Shown: positions 23,500-31,725 of the stretch, in pieces | How the letters are laid out: each line of letters opens with the position of its first letter | Numbering within the stretch: the stretch's first letter is position 1 | Source: Promicromonosporaceae bacterium | GTDB taxonomy: Bacteria > Actinomycetota > Actinomycetes > Actinomycetales > Cellulomonadaceae | Length of the DNA stretch: 64,000 bases | Reading direction: 5' to 3' | Assembly (NCBI GenBank): GCA_009783295.1 | Contig: WRHK01000008.1 | Location: 1 to 64,000, forward strand | The notes under the pieces: model-generated | Told to the model about the DNA's origin: nothing | What the model saw: only the letters and a program-made list of their open reading frames with translations | The model's database searches: none | Made by a program: the position numbers and the translations under genes

Positions 23500-25131
23500 T
23501 TGACCATCGAGACGCCGCAGACCATCCGCGGGATCCTGGTGCTGCACGCCGGCGACGACGTCGCCGTCGCCACCCGGGACCTCGCACCGGGCGACACGGT
23601 GCGGGCCGGCGACGCCGACGTGGCCGTGCGGGGATCCGTGCCGCGCGGGCACAAGGTCGCTCTCACCGACGTCCCCGCGGGCGGCGAGGTGCACAAGTAC
23701 GGTCAGGTGATCGGCGTGGCCACCGCCCCGATCCGCGCCGGCGAGCACGTCCACACGCACAACCTGGCGTTCGAGCCCGGCCACCGCGAGCACCAGCTCG
23801 GCGGGTCGCCCACGCCCCTCGCCGTGCCGGAGGGCCCCCGGCCCACGTTCCGCGGCTTCCGTCGCGCGGACGGCCGCGTCGGCACCCGCAACTACGTCGC
23901 GATCCTCACGTCGGTGAACTGCTCGGCGTCGACCGCGAAGATGATCGCCGCGCAGTTCACGCCCCAGGTGCTGGCCGAGTACCCGAACGTCGACGGCGTC
24001 ATCGCGCTCACGCACCAGTCCGGCTGCGGCCTGGTGCCCACCAGCGAGGGCGGCCGGATCCTGCTGCGCACGCTGCGCGGGTACGCCGCCCACCCCAACA
24101 TCTCCGGTCTGCTGGTGCTGGGGCTCGGGTGCGAGATGGTGCTGACCGAGCAGCTGACCACGCCCGACGGGTCCGGGGTGTTCATCGGGATGCCCGGCGT
24201 CGGCACGCCGCCGCCGCCCGAGGACCCGGTGCTGGCCGACCTCCCGGCCGACACGCTCGTCGAGTCGCTCACGATCCAGGAGTCCGGCGGGGTGCGCCCC
24301 GCGGTCGCGGCGGGCGTCGCCGCCGTACGCCGCATGCTGCCCGTCGTGAACGAGCGCGAGCGCACCGACTGCGACGTCTCCGAGCTGGTGCTGGCCCTCA
24401 ACTGCGGCGGGTCGGACGGCTACTCCGGCATCACCGCGAACCCGGCCCTCGGCTGGGCGTCCGACCGCCTCGTCGCCTACGGAGCGACGTCGGCGCTCGC
24501 CGAGACGCCCGAGGTGTACGGCGCCGAGCACCTGCTCACCCGTCGCGCCACCCGGCCCGACGTCGCCCAGCGGCTGCTGGACCGCATCGCCTGGTGGGAG
24601 GACTACACGCGGGCCGGCGGCGGCAGCATGGACAACAACCCCTCGCCGGGCAACAAAGCCGGCGGCCTGACCACCATCCTCGAGAAGTCGCTCGGCGCCG
24701 TGGCCAAGGGCGGCCACGCCGACCTCGCGGCCGTGTACGAGTACGCGGAGCGGATGGCCGCGCACGAGGGCTTCGTGTTCATGGACACCCCCGGCTACGA
24801 CCCCGTCTCGGTCACCGGGCTGGTGGCCGGCGGCGCGAACGTCGTCGTCTTCACCACGGGCCGCGGATCGGTGTTCGGGTGCCGCCCGACGCCGTCGGTC
24901 AAGGTGGCCACCAACACGCCCATGTACGCGGCGATGGCCGACGACATGGACGTGAACGCGGGCCGCATCGTCGACGGCACCGCCACCCTGGAGCAGGTCG
25001 GTCAGGAGATCTTCGACCTGATCCTCGCCGTGGCCTCCGGGGCCAGGCCCGCGTCCGAGGAGCTCGAGATCGCGGGCCTGACCATCGGCACCGAGGAGTT
25101 CATCCCCTGGCACGTCGGGGCGGTCATGTGA
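23500..25131 (+). CDS. UxaA family hydrolyase (altronate/galactarate dehydratase type)
   Basis: A 543-residue protein with an N-terminal SAF domain (about 8-85: ILVLHAGDDVAVA, GGEVHKYGQVIG) and the large catalytic part: GTRNYVAILTSVNCSA, THQSGCG, LNCGGSDGYSGITANPALG, and MDNNPSPGNKAGGLTTILEKSLG. The family dehydrates sugar acids such as altronate or galactarate using iron. The TTG start is supported by AGGAAGG upstream, and TAGCGT at 23465-23470 is a likely -10 box. It is convergent, three bases apart, with an ABC importer operon whose cargo may be related. Confidence 0.88.
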   Translation: MTIETPQTIRGILVLHAGDDVAVATRDLAPGDTVRAGDADVAVRGSVPRGHKVALTDVPAGGEVHKYGQVIGVATAPIRAGEHVHTHNLAFEPGHREHQLGGSPTPLAVPEGPRPTFRGFRRADGRVGTRNYVAILTSVNCSASTAKMIAAQFTPQVLAEYPNVDGVIALTHQSGCGLVPTSEGGRILLRTLRGYAAHPNISGLLVLGLGCEMVLTEQLTTPDGSGVFIGMPGVGTPPPPEDPVLADLPADTLVESLTIQESGGVRPAVAAGVAAVRRMLPVVNERERTDCDVSELVLALNCGGSDGYSGITANPALGWASDRLVAYGATSALAETPEVYGAEHLLTRRATRPDVAQRLLDRIAWWEDYTRAGGGSMDNNPSPGNKAGGLTTILEKSLGAVAKGGHADLAAVYEYAERMAAHEGFVFMDTPGYDPVSVTGLVAGGANVVVFTTGRGSVFGCRPTPSVKVATNTPMYAAMADDMDVNAGRIVDGTATLEQVGQEIFDLILAVASGARPASEELEIAGLTIGTEEFIPWHVGAVM

Positions 25132-25134
25132 CCG

Positions 25135-26031
25135 TCAGTCGTCGCGCGACTCCTTGACGCGCGCGACCAGCTGGGTCGGGTTCACGAACCGCAGCGCCAC
25201 CACCAGGATCACCAGCATCGTCACCGTGTACATGACGGCCATGGCCGAGATGAGCTGGCGCGCCTCCCCGCCTCCCGCCGACGTCATCGCGCGGTAGATC
25301 GACACCACGAGCGTGTCGGAGCCCGGCCCGGAGACCAGGAACGTCAGCTCGAACATGCCGACGGTCCGCACGAGCACCAGGATGCTGGCCGCGAGGATCC
25401 CGGGGATCAGTAGCGGCGCGAGCACGCGCGTGAACACCTGCCGGATCGAGGCGCCGCACATGCGCGCCGCCGACTCGACCGACGGGTTGATCTGCTCGAT
25501 GAACGGCGTCATCGTCAGGATCACGAACGGTACGGACGGCACGAGGTTCACCAGCACCACCGCCGCGACCGTGCGGCCCAGCCCGAACGCGTACATGACC
25601 GTCGCGAGCGGGATGCCGTAGGTGATGGGCGGCATGAGGATCGGCAGCAGGAACAGCCCCATGACCAGCTTCTTGCCGGGGAAGCTGCGCCGGGCCAGCA
25701 CGTACGACGCCGGCACGCCCAGCAGCACGGAGATCACGACGACGGCGAGCGCGACGCCCACCGTCACCCCGATGACCTGCCCGAGCTCGAAGCGGTCCCA
25801 GGCCCCCGAGTACCAGGTGCGGGTCCACTCGACGGGGGCCCACGTGTCGAACCACTGCTTGCCGAACGAGTCGACGACGACGGTGACCAGGATCCCGAGC
25901 AGGAACACCAGGAACACGGCCATGCCAGCCCAGACGAACCACGTGGACGGCGACGCGACGAGCGAGCGCTCGCCCGGGAGCGTGCCCGCGCGACGACGCG
26001 AGCGGGCGGGTGCGGGTGCGGTGGTGGCCAT
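25135..26031 (-). CDS. ABC transporter permease (PotC-like)
   Basis: A 298-residue permease, last gene of the minus-strand importer operon. It has six helices and an EAA loop (NPSVESAARMCGASIRQVFTRV). The N terminus is basic and rich in Ala/Pro, beginning MATTAPAPARSRRR. Its ATG shares one base with the preceding stop (TGATG). It belongs to the polyamine/opine/phosphonate/iron class of ABC systems. Confidence 0.88.
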   Translation of the reverse strand: MATTAPAPARSRRRAGTLPGERSLVASPSTWFVWAGMAVFLVFLLGILVTVVVDSFGKQWFDTWAPVEWTRTWYSGAWDRFELGQVIGVTVGVALAVVVISVLLGVPASYVLARRSFPGKKLVMGLFLLPILMPPITYGIPLATVMYAFGLGRTVAAVVLVNLVPSVPFVILTMTPFIEQINPSVESAARMCGASIRQVFTRVLAPLLIPGILAASILVLVRTVGMFELTFLVSGPGSDTLVVSIYRAMTSAGGGEARQLISAMAVMYTVTMLVILVVALRFVNPTQLVARVKESRDD

Positions 26032-26942
26032 CAGCCCTTGCCTCCTGTCGATCCCTTGTACAGCAGCGAGCGCCACGCGAACACGATCGCGACGACCACC
26101 AGCTCCACCACGCCCATGAGCAGCGCGATCGTGGAGGCCATCGGGTAGTCGAGCTGCTCGCCGAACGAGCGGTACGCCATGAGCGCCATGACGCGGGTGG
26201 TGCCACCCGGGTCGCCCACGAGGCGGGCGGACGGGAACACCGAGAACGCCAGCACGAACGTGAGGATGAACGTGGTGGCCAGCCCGGGGGCGAGCAGCGG
26301 CAGCACCACCTTGCGGAACCGCGACCACCACCCCGCCCCGAGCGTGCGGGCGGCCGCCTCGAGCGAGGGGTCGATGCCGGACAGGTACGAGCTGACCAGC
26401 AGGAACGCGAACGGGAAGCCCGTGATGATCAGCGAGAACATCACGCCGAGATAGTTGTTCACGAGCTTGAGGGGCTCGTCGATCAGCCCGATCGCCTCGA
26501 GGGCCCGGTTGATCCAGCCCTGGCGCCCCGCGAAGATCAGCAGGCCCTGCGCCGTGAGCACGGTGCCGAGCGTGATGGGCAGCACCAGCATCGACGAGAG
26601 CAGGCGCTTGCCGCGGAACCGGCGGCGCAGCACCATCGCCACGGGCACGGACAGCACCACGTTGAACAGCGCGGCCGGGACGGCGAGCCGCATGGTGATC
26701 CACACGGAGTCGCGCACGAACGGGTCGCCGAAGAACGCGAGGTAGTTGGCGAAGACGCCGCCGCCCCACTTCTGCACGGTGGCCGCCGTGGGCTGGAACG
26801 TCAGCCCGATGCCGTAGGCGAACGGGTAGACGAACAGCGCGATCGTGAACAGCAGCGCCGGCAGCACGAGCATGAGCAGCGGGTCGATGCCCCGCTCCGC
26901 GAGGCGGTGGCGCAGGCTCGCCGTCGAGCGGGGGGCGCTCAT
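26031..26942 (-). CDS. ABC transporter permease (PotB-like)
   Basis: A 303-residue permease with a first helix (LLMLVLPALLFTIALFVYPF), a long outer loop and an EAA loop (DPSLEAAARTLGAGWWSRFRKV). It pairs with the downstream permease. Start ATG overlaps the ATPase stop (ATGA), so it is coupled to the ATPase gene. Confidence 0.88.
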   Translation of the reverse strand: MSAPRSTASLRHRLAERGIDPLLMLVLPALLFTIALFVYPFAYGIGLTFQPTAATVQKWGGGVFANYLAFFGDPFVRDSVWITMRLAVPAALFNVVLSVPVAMVLRRRFRGKRLLSSMLVLPITLGTVLTAQGLLIFAGRQGWINRALEAIGLIDEPLKLVNNYLGVMFSLIITGFPFAFLLVSSYLSGIDPSLEAAARTLGAGWWSRFRKVVLPLLAPGLATTFILTFVLAFSVFPSARLVGDPGGTTRVMALMAYRSFGEQLDYPMASTIALLMGVVELVVVAIVFAWRSLLYKGSTGGKG

Positions 26943-28072
26943 ACGAGCACCCGTTCGCGGGCACCGGAGTCGTCGCCCGCGGAGGCGAGCTGCTCGGCGA
27001 ACACGAGCACGCGGGCAGCGCGCGCCGTGAGCGTGATGCGCTGGCCGGGCTCCGGGCACGTCGCGGTCCGCACGTGGAAGGTGCGGCCGTCGTCCGTGGT
27101 GGCAGACACCGCGAACTCGCGCCCGTGGTACTCGACGACGGCGACCGTCGCGTCCAGGGCGTTGCCGTCCCGGACGGCGTCGGCGCCGTCGGCGACCACG
27201 AGGTCGTCCGGGCGGACCGCGACTCGCACGGCCTCCCCCGCGGCCAGCGACCCGACCGGCGTGCCGGTCATGGCCACGCCGCCGAGGTCGACCGTGGCGA
27301 CCCCGCCCTGGACCGAGGCGAGCGTGCCCGGCACCAGGTTGCGGTAGCCCATGAAGTCGGCCACATGCCAGTTGCGCGGGTGGTCGTAGAGCTCGTCGGG
27401 CGTGCCGATCTGCTGCACGTGGCCCTCGCGCAGCACCACCAGACGGTCGGCGAGCGAGAGCGCCTCCTCCTGGTCGTGCGTGACGTAGATGGTGGTGAGC
27501 CCGAGCGTCTGGTGCAGACGGCGGATCTCGGTGCGCATGTCCAGGCGCAGCTTGGCGTCGAGGTTGGACAGCGGCTCGTCCATGAGCACGAGCGACGGCT
27601 CCAGCACCACCGCGCGGGCGATCGCCACACGCTGCTGCTGGCCGCCGGACAGCTGGCCCGGAAGCTTCTTGGCGTGCTGCTCGAGCTTGACCAGGGCGAT
27701 GGCCTCGCGCACGCGGGCCGCGGCCTCGGCCTTGGGCACGCCGCGCATCTGCAGGCCGAACGCGATGTTCTTCTCGACGGTCAGGTGCGGGAACAGGGCG
27801 TAGCTCTGGAACACCATGCCGAAGCCGCGCTTCTCGCTCGGCAGCGTGTCGATGCGGCGGCCGTCGAGCAGGATCTGGCCGTGCGTGAGCGGCAGCAGGC
27901 CGGCCAGGCAGTTCAGTGCGGTCGACTTGCCGCACCCCGACGGCCCCAGCAGGGCGATGAACTCCCCCGCCTTGACGGTCAGGTCGAGCCCGGACAGGGC
28001 GGCGTTCTCGCCGAAGCTGCGGCCGACGCCGCGCAGCTCGAGCGACTCGAAGGTGGTGGCGCTGATCGCCAT
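26939..28072 (-). CDS. ABC transporter ATP-binding protein (PotA/FbpC/UgpC-like)
   Basis: A 377-residue ATPase: Walker A GPSGCGKST, signature LSGGQQQR, Walker B SLVLMDEPLSNLDAKLR, H-loop VTHDQEE, then a TOBE-type C-terminal domain (about 280-365). The ATG at 28072 is chosen because GAGGAGG lies eight bases upstream; the in-frame ATG at 28126 lies inside a perfect palindrome and would add residues encoded by it. Likely co-transcribed with the binding-protein gene upstream. Confidence 0.9.
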   Translation of the reverse strand: MAISATTFESLELRGVGRSFGENAALSGLDLTVKAGEFIALLGPSGCGKSTALNCLAGLLPLTHGQILLDGRRIDTLPSEKRGFGMVFQSYALFPHLTVEKNIAFGLQMRGVPKAEAAARVREAIALVKLEQHAKKLPGQLSGGQQQRVAIARAVVLEPSLVLMDEPLSNLDAKLRLDMRTEIRRLHQTLGLTTIYVTHDQEEALSLADRLVVLREGHVQQIGTPDELYDHPRNWHVADFMGYRNLVPGTLASVQGGVATVDLGGVAMTGTPVGSLAAGEAVRVAVRPDDLVVADGADAVRDGNALDATVAVVEYHGREFAVSATTDDGRTFHVRTATCPEPGQRITLTARAARVLVFAEQLASAGDDSGARERVLV

Positions 28073-28104
28073 CGTGACGACCTCCTCAGGTCTGCGGGGG
28101 TGGG

Positions 28105-28168
28105 GGGTCTCGACGGGCTCGACCACCAGGCCGGCGACGACCGCCGGTGGTCGAGCCCGTCGAGACCC
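28105..28168. repeat. Perfect 23-base inverted repeat, copy A of a dispersed palindrome
   Basis: The arms (28105-28127 and 28146-28168) are exact complements with an 18-base loop. The core of the left arm is GGTCTCGACGGGCTCGACC. It lies between the binding-protein and ATPase genes. A second palindrome at 54497-54545 has the same plan, so this belongs to a repeat family; it may also act as a transcript stabiliser or attenuator. Confidence 0.85.
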
Positions 28169-28177
28169 GCGCTCGGC

Positions 28178-29419
28178 TTACTTGGCCTGGTACTTGCCCG
28201 CGCCGACCTCGCGGTCCCAGGTGTCGAAGGCCTTGACCATGTCGGCCGGGGCCAGCGGGGTCTCCTTCGGCATCTGCTCGATCAGCGTGTCGAACCAGTC
28301 GCGCTGGTACTTGGTGATCGCGTCCTGCGTGTCCTGCGGCGCCTTGTCGAGGGTGGCGCCCTTGACCGCCGGGCCCGGGTAGAAGTAGCCGTGGTCGTAG
28401 GCCTTGGCGTTCTGCTCCGGCGTGAGGATGTCCTGGAGCAGCAGCAGGATCGCGGAGATCTTGTCGGCGCTCTGGCCCTTGGGGATGGCCGCGTAGTGCG
28501 CGTCGGTGACCCACGTGAAGTCGTCGAAGTGGGCCGCCTTGATGGTGTTCGGCTCGGTGCCCTCGATGCGCGGGTTCATGTCCCAGCCGGTCGTCGTCGG
28601 GATCATCGACCACGTGCCGTCGGCCATGTTGGTGATGACCTGGCCGGTGCCCGTCGGGTAGTTGTCGACGTACTGGCCCAGCTCCTTGAGGTAGGCCCAC
28701 GTCTTGTCCCAGCCGTTGACCGGGTCCTTCGGGTCCTTGTCGCCCAGCATGTAGGGCAGGCCCATGATGAACGTGCGGCCCGGGCCGGAGTTCGCCGGGC
28801 GGGCGTAGCCGAACTTGCCGGGGTGGGTCTTGGCCCACGCGAGGAGCTCCTGCGGGTTGTGCGGCACGTCGGCGTCGGCGACGTCCTTGGGGTTGTACTG
28901 CAGCAGCGGGCCCGACGGGTAGTACGTCACGACGACGCCGTAGTCCTGCGCGAGGTCCTGCATCTTCTGCGCGGGGTCGAGGTAGTTCTTCATGTTCGAC
29001 AGCCGGTCGCCGTAGTCCTTGACGATCGGGATCCACATGTTGTTCTGGATGCCGGCCGAGAGGCCGTCGTTGCCCGTGAGCACCAGGTCGACCTGCAGGT
29101 TGCCGGAGTCGACCTGCGGCTTGACGACGCCGGTGACGTCGGGGGCGCCACCGGTCTCCCACTTCACGGACGAGATGATGTCGGGGTGCTTCTTCACGAA
29201 GTCGTCGACCATCGGGCCCGTGAGCTTCTGGTTGCCGGCGACGTCGAGGATGTCGAGCGTGACCGGCTTCGACGGCTTGGCGGGCACGTCGGCGGAGCTC
29301 GACGCGGCGGGCGCCGGGCTGCCCGTCGACGGCGGCGCGCACGCCGTGACCGTCAGCGCCAGGCCGATGACGCCGACGGCGGCGACGGCCCGGAGGCGGG
29401 GCGAGGTGGTGGAGCGCAT
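28178..29419 (-). CDS. ABC transporter extracellular solute-binding lipoprotein
   Basis: A 413-residue binding protein with a lipoprotein signal (lipobox TVTAC, Cys at residue 27), a Ser/Ala/Pro linker and a periplasmic-binding fold of the SBP_bac_1/6/8 class. DLVLTGNDGLSAG, YYPSGPLLQYNP and the DFTWVTDAHYAAIPKG region are typical. Ligand is not predictable; the transporter type usually carries polyamines, iron, phosphonates or related compounds, but the neighbouring UxaA gene leaves a sugar acid open. Confidence 0.88.
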   Translation of the reverse strand: MRSTTSPRLRAVAAVGVIGLALTVTACAPPSTGSPAPAASSSADVPAKPSKPVTLDILDVAGNQKLTGPMVDDFVKKHPDIISSVKWETGGAPDVTGVVKPQVDSGNLQVDLVLTGNDGLSAGIQNNMWIPIVKDYGDRLSNMKNYLDPAQKMQDLAQDYGVVVTYYPSGPLLQYNPKDVADADVPHNPQELLAWAKTHPGKFGYARPANSGPGRTFIMGLPYMLGDKDPKDPVNGWDKTWAYLKELGQYVDNYPTGTGQVITNMADGTWSMIPTTTGWDMNPRIEGTEPNTIKAAHFDDFTWVTDAHYAAIPKGQSADKISAILLLLQDILTPEQNAKAYDHGYFYPGPAVKGATLDKAPQDTQDAITKYQRDWFDTLIEQMPKETPLAPADMVKAFDTWDREVGAGKYQAK

Positions 29420-29473
29420 GGAAGACCTTCACTTTCTCCGGCGACGGTGCCGGACTCTGCGACGGACCTGCTG

Positions 29474-30469
29474 TCAGCTTCTGGGCTCCGCCGTCGATGC
29501 CCTGATGACCAGCTCGACGGCGAGGATGTGGGGTGGTGCGCCGGGACCCGCAGTGTGCGGGCGGCCCTCGATGGCGCCGGTCAGGATGTCGACGGCCCGC
29601 CGGCCGAGGCGCGTGTTGGACACGCGCACGGTGGTGAGCGCGGGCGAGAGCAGCGTGGCGACGGTCGAGTCGTCGAACCCGACCACGGAGAGGTCGCGCG
29701 GCACGTGCACGCCCCGGTCGCGGGCCCGGCCGAGGATGCCGGCGGCCATGACGTCGTTGTGCGCGACGACGGCGCTGGCGCCGCACGCGACGGCGAGGTC
29801 GGCGGCCGCGGCGCCCCCGGAGTAGTAGGGCGGGAACGACCCGAGCTCGACCAGCTCGACGTCGCCCAGGCGTTCGGCGGCGGCGCGCAGCCCGAGCACG
29901 CGCTGCCTGCCCGACCGGGACGCGACGGGCCCGGCTGCGACGGCGATGCGCCGGTGGCCCAGCGCCCGCAGGTGGGCCACCACCTGGGCGGCGCCGTCGG
30001 CGTCGTCGGCGGTGACGGCCGGCAGGCCGGGCACGTAGCGGTTCGCGAGCACCGTGGGGGTGTCGCCGACCATGGCCCGGACGGTGTCGTCGTCGCTGCG
30101 CGACGAGGCCAGCACCAGGCCGTCCGTCCGACGCCGCAGGACGGCGACGAGGCCCGGCTCGTTCTCCGGCTCCTCCTCGGAGTCGGTGACGATCACGGAG
30201 TAGCCCGCGGCCCGGGCGCGCGCCTCGACGGCCTTGACGATGGCGGTGAAGAACGGGTTCTCGAGGTCCGGCACCACCAGCCCGATCGTGGAGGTGCGGC
30301 CGATGCGCAGGCTGCGCGCCACGGGGTTGGGGCTGTAGCCGAGCTCCGCGGCTGCCGCCTGGACGCGCTCGCGCGTGGCGCGGGCGACCTGGTCGGGCGA
30401 GGCCAGGGCGCGCGAGACGGTCGAGACCGACACGCCCGCTCGGCGTGCCACCTCGGCGGCGCCTGTCAT
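29474..30469 (-). CDS. LacI family transcriptional regulator
   Basis: A 331-residue repressor. The N-terminal HTH (AAEVARRAGVSVSTVSRAL) and hinge helix (NPVARSLRIGRTSTIGLVVPDL) are canonical; the ligand domain has FFTAIVKAVE, DGLVLASSR and VVGFDDS. It lies upstream of and co-directional with the importer genes (54 bases before the binding-protein gene). A near-consensus LacI operator sits inside its own promoter, so it is probably autoregulated and controls the importer. Confidence 0.92.
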   Translation of the reverse strand: MTGAAEVARRAGVSVSTVSRALASPDQVARATRERVQAAAAELGYSPNPVARSLRIGRTSTIGLVVPDLENPFFTAIVKAVEARARAAGYSVIVTDSEEEPENEPGLVAVLRRRTDGLVLASSRSDDDTVRAMVGDTPTVLANRYVPGLPAVTADDADGAAQVVAHLRALGHRRIAVAAGPVASRSGRQRVLGLRAAAERLGDVELVELGSFPPYYSGGAAAADLAVACGASAVVAHNDVMAAGILGRARDRGVHVPRDLSVVGFDDSTVATLLSPALTTVRVSNTRLGRRAVDILTGAIEGRPHTAGPGAPPHILAVELVIRASTAEPRS

Positions 30470-30531
30470 CCGTGCCCCCCGTCCGTGCGGCCTCGTCGCC
30501 GCGACGGCCCGCTCCGTCGCGGGCCGCGCAC

Positions 30532-30561
30532 ATCCTGCAATCGTTCGCAGGATTGTGTCAA
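30532..30561 (-). promoter_or_regulatory. LacI-family operator within the promoter of the lacI-type gene
   Basis: On the minus strand, TTGACA (30561-30556) and CAGGAT (30537-30532) are 18 bases apart. Between and over them, plus-strand 30532-30553 is a palindrome with perfect 7-base arms ATCCTGC and GCAGGAT and centre TGCAATCGTTCGCA, which matches the LacI-family pattern TGNAANCGNTTNCA except for one base. Binding would block RNA polymerase. Confidence 0.7.
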
Positions 30562-31062
30562 GCGTCACACGGCGAACGCGCAGCAGCGGGCGAGGACCTG
30601 GCTGGGATCGATTGCACGCAGACACACCAAGGCCCCGGTCCGCGCTCGTCGCGCGCCCGGGGCCTTGATAGCCGTCCCACAGCCCCACCGTCGCGGGGCG
30701 CCCGTCCTCCTCACCGTCGCGAGGAGGCGGTCGCGAGACCCACCCGTGCTCCGAGCCGTGGCTCGGGGCCCGCGCGCGCCGGCCGTGACCGGTGCCCGTC
30801 GAACCTGGGCCGCCCACCGCCGCCAGCCGGCCGAGCCGACGGTCCCCGGGCCCGGCACATGGCCAGACGACCTCGGAGAAGCAGGTCTTCCCGCCACCCT
30901 TGTCTTGACCAGGGCCGGGCGTCCCGTCTCCGGGCCGCCCTGCGGGCTGTCGTTTCCCGGTCCGGGGAGCGACAAGAAGAACTCTGCCAAACCGTGCGCC
31001 TTCGTGCTGCCCGGTGTCCGCGCGGCGGCCGCTGCGCTGGCGCCGGACGGCGTTTGCGCAGG
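30562..31062. ncRNA. Gene-poor, hairpin-rich region, possible structured RNA
   Basis: About 500 bases with no credible protein gene on either strand. Perfect stems include CAAGGCCCCGG/CCGGGGCCTTG (30628-30638 with 30657-30667), CCTCCTC/GAGGAGG (30706-30712 with 30721-30727) and CCGAGCC/GGCTCGG (30751-30757 with 30760-30766). The first may terminate the acyltransferase message. A ~400-base transcript on the minus strand would end there. I found none of the conserved segments of RNase P RNA, tmRNA or known riboswitches. Confidence 0.25.
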
Positions 31063-31725
31063 TCAGCCGGCCTCGGCCTGCGCGACGACCTGTTCCATCG
31101 CTGCCCGGCAGCGGGCCATCAGGTCGGCGGCGGCCTCCGGGCCGTCGCCTGTCGGGCGCTGCGCCTCGAGGATCGTCAGCCGGAACGGCGGGCGGCGTCG
31201 CCACCACGGCCGGCGCCCGTAGGTGAGCACCATCGGCACGACCGGCACGCCCAGCCGGCACGCGTAGGTGAACGCTCCGTGGCGGAACGGGCGCAGCGTG
31301 CGGTCGTACGGGATCAGCTCGCCCTCCGGGTAGAAGTGCACGGCCTCGCCCGCCCGGATGCGGGCCCGGACCACGGGCTCGAACGCGGCGTGCTGCTCGG
31401 GGGTGCGCGGCACCTCGACGGACCCGAGGTGGCGCACCAGGAACCCGGCGACGGGCAGCTCGAAGTTCTCCGCCTTGGCGGTGAACGTCACGCGGCGCCG
31501 CGCCTGGCCGGCCACCATGCCGCAGTCGAGGTAGTGCACGTGGTTGGCCACGGTCACGAGGCCGCCGCGCACCCCGTCGAGGTGCTCGCGCCCCGTCACG
31601 CGCAGGCCGTGCACCACGGCCACCCACACGCGCAGCACCGCGACCGCGAAGTCGAACAGGGCGGCGTCGGCCCGTCCCCGCACGCGCGGGAGCGGGAGGC
31701 GGCCCTCGCGGTCGTCAGTGCTCAT
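31063..31725 (-). CDS. 1-acylglycerol-3-phosphate acyltransferase-like (PlsC domain)
   Basis: A 220-residue membrane-associated acyltransferase. The HX4D catalytic motif is seen in NHVHYLDCG and the second block in FYPEGEL, with FTAKAENFELPVAG between. Such proteins acylate lysophosphatidate or glycolipids. Its start overlaps the glycosyltransferase stop by 11 bases (an in-frame ATG nine bases further upstream is an alternative), so the two are coupled, suggesting work on one lipid-linked product. Confidence 0.85.
   Translation of the reverse strand: MSTDDREGRLPLPRVRGRADAALFDFAVAVLRVWVAVVHGLRVTGREHLDGVRGGLVTVANHVHYLDCGMVAGQARRRVTFTAKAENFELPVAGFLVRHLGSVEVPRTPEQHAAFEPVVRARIRAGEAVHFYPEGELIPYDRTLRPFRHGAFTYACRLGVPVVPMVLTYGRRPWWRRRPPFRLTILEAQRPTGDGPEAAADLMARCRAAMEQVVAQAEAG

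Noticed and set aside
28105..28168. CRISPR repeat or insertion-sequence end.
   Set aside because: Only one hairpin at the site, no spacer array, no target duplication or transposase gene nearby.
30565..30990. A 141-codon minus-strand frame in the large gap.
   Set aside because: Arg/Gly/Pro-rich with no ordered hydrophobic pattern, no ribosome site, and it overlaps the LacI promoter and the strong hairpins.
30562..31062. RNase P RNA, tmRNA or a known riboswitch.
   Set aside because: I looked for the conserved RNase P and tmRNA segments and for usual riboswitch cores on both strands and did not see them; size alone is not evidence.
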